A stretch of DNA of 8,404 nucleotides from Ilumatobacteraceae bacterium. Its GTDB lineage: Bacteria; Actinomycetota; Acidimicrobiia; Acidimicrobiales; Ilumatobacteraceae. Below are positions 5,513 to 8,404 of this stretch, piece by piece (within the stretch, counting starts at the first letter, position 1; every line of letters starts with the position of its first letter). Location of the stretch: assembly GCA_019090765.1 (NCBI GenBank), contig JAHRVJ010000378.1, positions 1 to 8,404 of the forward strand. Direction: 5' to 3'. The position numbers and the translations under genes are program-made. Under the pieces are notes generated by a model. It saw only the letters and a list, made by a program, of their open reading frames with translations, was not told the origin of the DNA and searched no databases.

Positions 5513-6239
5513 TTGAACCTCCGGTTCCGAAGTAGGCCTCACGGGCCGAGCGTCGCAGTCCCTCGCCCAACCCGTGAACTGAATCGAGCGATGCCATCAT
5601 GCCGTGCTCGATTACGGCAATCTCCTTAGCGACATCTGCGATGCCAATGTTCTGTTCGACAGCAATGATGGCGGTTCCCGCTTCGTTGATATCGCGGAGA
5701 AGATCAAATACAAGGTCGACGATCACCGGCGCGAGCCCGAGCGATGCTTCATCAACCAGCAGCAGCCGCGGCGCGCTCATCAGCGCCCGACCCAACGCCA
5801 ACTGTTGCTGCTCTCCCCCTGAGAGAGTTCCCGCCTGCTGCGTTTGTCGCTCACCTAAGCGAGGAAGAAGCCCATAGACACGGGCCGCGTCGCTGTTCCG
5901 CTGCTGCCAGCGACGACCAGCCATCGCCCCGGTCTGCAGGTTCTCCTCGACGGTCAGAGTTGGGAACACGGCGCGCCCTTCTGGGCACAGAGCGATGCCC
6001 ATCTGTACCCGCTCGCTCGTACGCATTGACAAGATTGACTTTCCGTCGACCTCGATTACGCCCTGAGTGACTTGAGCCAGCCCCATAATTGAGCGCATCG
6101 TCGTTGTCTTGCCCGCGCCGTTCGATCCGACTATCGCCACGAACCCTCCTGCGGAGAGTTCGAGATCGAGATCGGTAACAACAGACACGTTGTCGTAACC
6201 GGCGCACATTCCACGGATTGACAAGATGGGAGTGGTCAC
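5505..6239 (-). CDS. livF: Branched-chain amino acid ABC transporter ATP-binding protein LivF
   Basis: A 244-residue ABC ATPase on the cytoplasmic face of a Liv-type importer for branched-chain amino acids or related substrates such as amides and urea. Walker A GSNGAGKTT is at 38-46, the LivF-typical CPEGRAVFPTLTVEENL at 85-101, signature LSGGEQQQLALGRALM at 139-154, Walker B LLLVDEASLGLAP at 159-171, and VEQN at 194-197 where other ABC proteins have the switch histidine (normal for LivF). The usual DEPSLGLAP is DEASLGLAP here. The start is GTG at 6239, overlapping the upstream fusion gene's stop in a GTGA; the C-terminus overlaps the next gene. Substrate cannot be told from sequence. Confidence 0.96.
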   Translation of the reverse strand: MTTPILSIRGMCAGYDNVSVVTDLDLELSAGGFVAIVGSNGAGKTTTMRSIMGLAQVTQGVIEVDGKSILSMRTSERVQMGIALCPEGRAVFPTLTVEENLQTGAMAGRRWQQRNSDAARVYGLLPRLGERQTQQAGTLSGGEQQQLALGRALMSAPRLLLVDEASLGLAPVIVDLVFDLLRDINEAGTAIIAVEQNIGIADVAKEIAVIEHGMMASLDSVHGLGEGLRRSAREAYFGTGGSNE

Positions 6240-8404
6240 GATGCCTCGCTCGCAGCTGCCCGGCCCAGATAAGCCGTAATCACGTCGGGGTGAGCGAGAA
6301 CTTCATCGGGGGCTCCGTCGGTAATGACCTTGCCAAATTCGAGAACGTAGATCCGGTCGGAGACGGCCCTAACCAGCGCCACGTCGTGCTCGATTACGAC
6401 CACCGTGATCTCCAGTTCGCGGCGCAGGGCCGAGATGGCAGTACCGATCCATTCCAGCTGCGCACCATGCAGTCCGGCCGCTGGCTCATCGAGGAGTAGC
6501 AGCTTCGGTTGCGTCGCTATCGAGCAGCCCAACTCGAGGACTTTGCGATGGCCATACGGAAGCTCCTTTACGGGACGGTTGGCATCAGCGGAGAGCCCGA
6601 GTACGGCCAACACCTCGTGAGCGATCTCGGCCTTGCGGCGATCGTCGGCGCGCTGGGAGGCTCCGAGCGCAATCACCCCAGCAGGTGATTGGTCGGCGAG
6701 GCGGCCGAACTGAGCCATCATCAGGTTGGCGTGAGCGGTTTCCGAGGTCCACAAACCTCCCTGCTGAAAGGAGCGGCCAAGCCCCAGTCGAGCTCGAGTG
6801 GCGGGGTTTACCCCCTCGAGTTGTTCTCCACGAAACCATACGTGGCCCTTATTTGGCTTCTGGAAGCCACTCAGGACGTTGAAGAGGGTGGTTTTTCCTG
6901 CGCCGTTCGGCCCCAGAATTCCAATAAGTTCCCCGGGATAGACATCGAGGTTCACGTCGCTCAGCGCGACATTTCCACCGAAGCGGACGGCCACACCACG
7001 CACCGCCAGTAGCACCGGCCTTGCCCGAGTGCCGTCGGGAAGTGGAAAGACAATCTCATCCGGCTGATCGCTGGCGAAGTCTTCGGCCGGACCGCCCTCA
7101 CCGGTATCGGTATCGCTCACGGGCTCGACAACCATTTCAGCCTCGAGCCTCGGCGAACGCCGAGCCTTCACTCGCCTGACCAGTGCGCGACATGCCCCGG
7201 CGATGCCTAGAGGCCATCGCCCGATCGTGAACACCACGAGGCCCGCAGCGAGGAGCGTAATGATTTCGTCGCTGTCGCCCGAGTAGAGCTGCACCCAGGT
7301 AAGCGCCGCGGTTACGGCGAACACCCCGATCCGCGAACCCAACCCACCGAGAACAACCCAAATGACGAGCACCAGCGACAGCTGCAACGAGAATGAAGAA
7401 GCCACGACGATGCCCTGACGGAAAGCGAATGTCGCCCCAGCAGCACCAGCGAGGAGACCGGAGATTGTGAACCCGACGACACCCATTGTCGTGGTTTGGA
7501 TTCCGCGGGCGGCAGCGGCAGTTTGGTTCTCACGTACCGCTACCAAGCCTCGCCCCAGGGGCATCCGAACGATTCCACGCAGAAGGACCCAACAGACCCC
7601 GAGCATCCCAATGCAAGCCCCCAGAAACACCCGATCGTTGCTCAAGTCGAACGGGCCGAACTCAGGCCGGTCAAGTAGCAAGCCCGCGCCACCCTTCGAG
7701 AACATCGAAGTCGGGAACACGTAGCTGATCAGCACGACACCAAAAGCCAGCGTAAGAACGGCGAGGTAGAGGCCACGTATTCGGAGCGAAGCAGCACCGA
7801 GCACCGCTGCCGCCGCCCCGGCAAGTAGAACTCCACCGAGAAAACCCATCGGTGGCGGAAGACCCCAAGTTGTAGTCACGATCGCGGCACCAAAGGCCCC
7901 CAGGCCAAATAGCCCAGCGTGGCCTAGAGATAGCTGTCCCGTTGAAGAGGCCAAAAAGTTGACACTTAGCGCCAGCACGCCATAAACGGGAATCAGTGAG
8001 AGGCGAAAGGCATCGGTCTCGGCGACCGAGAGCGGGATGGCGACGGCCAAGACCAGTACCAGCATCGGCGGCGCCGAGCCCTTGAGGAAACGGCGCCCGC
8101 GGTTTTTTGAGGCGCGCGACGCGTCCGCCAATACGGGATCCAGATGGACCAACGAATCGCTCGACTCTGTGGCCAGCCCTTTTCCCTTACGACCAAGCAG
8201 CCCTTGCGGACGGAACAGCAGTACCGACACCAGTACCACGAACGTGAGCAATTGAGCGGCCCCCGGGGTTCCGCCCCAGTATCGACGAGTTAGGCTTTCT
8301 AGGACCCCGATCACCAACCCGCCGACCACCGCGCCAGGAAGACTGACCATTCCCCCGATCATCGCGGCGGCGAACGCCTGCGGCAGTGCAGCCGTGAGGA
8401 ACCC
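6236..8404 (-). CDS. LivH-LivM-LivG fusion: Liv-type ABC permeases joined to an ATPase (partial, N-terminus off right edge)
   Basis: One uninterrupted frame of 722 codons reaches the right edge; the ATG at 8362 is internal. Visible residues 1-71 are the C-terminal end of a LivH permease (MIGGMVSLPGAVVGGLVIGV at 15-34, then a helix ending LLFRPQGLLG). After a polar linker (about 72-110), LivM occupies about 111-405, with STGQLSLGHAGLFGLGAF (154-171) and the cytoplasmic RENQTAAAARGI loop (291-302). An acidic linker (about 415-460) leads to LivG: Walker A GPNGAGKTT (498-506), Q-loop Gln547, LivG-type signature LPYGHRKVLELG (615-626), Walker B LLLLDEPAAGL (635-645), switch His673. Subunits normally encoded by three genes are thus joined, giving both membrane halves and one ATPase in a single chain; livF supplies the other. 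The 3' end overlaps livF by 4 bases. No binding-protein gene is visible. Confidence 0.93.
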   Translation of the reverse strand, partial: GFLTAALPQAFAAAMIGGMVSLPGAVVGGLVIGVLESLTRRYWGGTPGAAQLLTFVVLVSVLLFRPQGLLGRKGKGLATESSDSLVHLDPVLADASRASKNRGRRFLKGSAPPMLVLVLAVAIPLSVAETDAFRLSLIPVYGVLALSVNFLASSTGQLSLGHAGLFGLGAFGAAIVTTTWGLPPPMGFLGGVLLAGAAAAVLGAASLRIRGLYLAVLTLAFGVVLISYVFPTSMFSKGGAGLLLDRPEFGPFDLSNDRVFLGACIGMLGVCWVLLRGIVRMPLGRGLVAVRENQTAAAARGIQTTTMGVVGFTISGLLAGAAGATFAFRQGIVVASSFSLQLSLVLVIWVVLGGLGSRIGVFAVTAALTWVQLYSGDSDEIITLLAAGLVVFTIGRWPLGIAGACRALVRRVKARRSPRLEAEMVVEPVSDTDTGEGGPAEDFASDQPDEIVFPLPDGTRARPVLLAVRGVAVRFGGNVALSDVNLDVYPGELIGILGPNGAGKTTLFNVLSGFQKPNKGHVWFRGEQLEGVNPATRARLGLGRSFQQGGLWTSETAHANLMMAQFGRLADQSPAGVIALGASQRADDRRKAEIAHEVLAVLGLSADANRPVKELPYGHRKVLELGCSIATQPKLLLLDEPAAGLHGAQLEWIGTAISALRRELEITVVVIEHDVALVRAVSDRIYVLEFGKVITDGAPDEVLAHPDVITAYLGRAAASEAS

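Noticed and set aside
6236..8362. Complete gene starting at the ATG at 8362
   Set aside because: The frame stays open to the window edge and the upstream codons (GFLTAALPQAFAAA) continue the LivH-like sequence, so the true start lies outside the window.

Overview
The window looks like chromosomal DNA of a moderately high-GC actinobacterium. The evidence is the gene set: a GTP-dependent PEP carboxykinase, a four-cysteine L28 divergent from a DAK2/FakA-type gene, an L21-L27 operon, and fused branched-chain amino acid (Liv) transporter subunits. An Acidimicrobiia-like lineage is my best guess, from general resemblance only; I see no rRNA, tRNA, CRISPR, transposase or phage gene.

Left part (1-1913): the N-terminal 415 residues of a DAK2-domain (YloV/FakA-like) protein run leftward off the edge. 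Divergent from it, rpmB (L28) is followed by a small cold-shock-domain-like protein that lacks the usual RNA-binding aromatic residues. Middle (2083-4130): pckG, a complete GTP-type PEP carboxykinase, is followed by a 254-bp convergent gap filled with repeats: a 23-bp tandem duplication that includes the pckG stop codon, and two identical 64-bp copies of a palindromic element. Right part (all minus strand, 4131-8404), in transcription order: a LivH-LivM-LivG fusion (open at the right edge), livF, a small two-helix membrane protein, a HesB/IscA-like gene with an in-frame UGA, then rplU and rpmA from their own promoter candidate.

The most interesting locus is 4834-5148 on the minus strand. It is a 104-residue IscA/HesB-like reading frame interrupted by one UGA exactly where IscA has its first iron-sulfur cysteine (Gly-Cys-Ser-Gly). 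The frame is intact and family-like on both sides. Fourteen bases after the UGA comes a 6-bp perfect hairpin with a GGUC loop, the loop and position expected of a bacterial SECIS. This strongly suggests a selenoprotein that conventional gene calling would miss or truncate.

Functionally the right part couples uptake of branched-chain amino acids or related amides (LivHMG/LivF, with the solute-binding protein presumably outside the window) to a membrane protein of unknown role and a redox or Fe-S protein. The rest is housekeeping: ribosomal proteins, gluconeogenesis/anaplerosis, and fatty-acid or dihydroxyacetone-type kinase functions.
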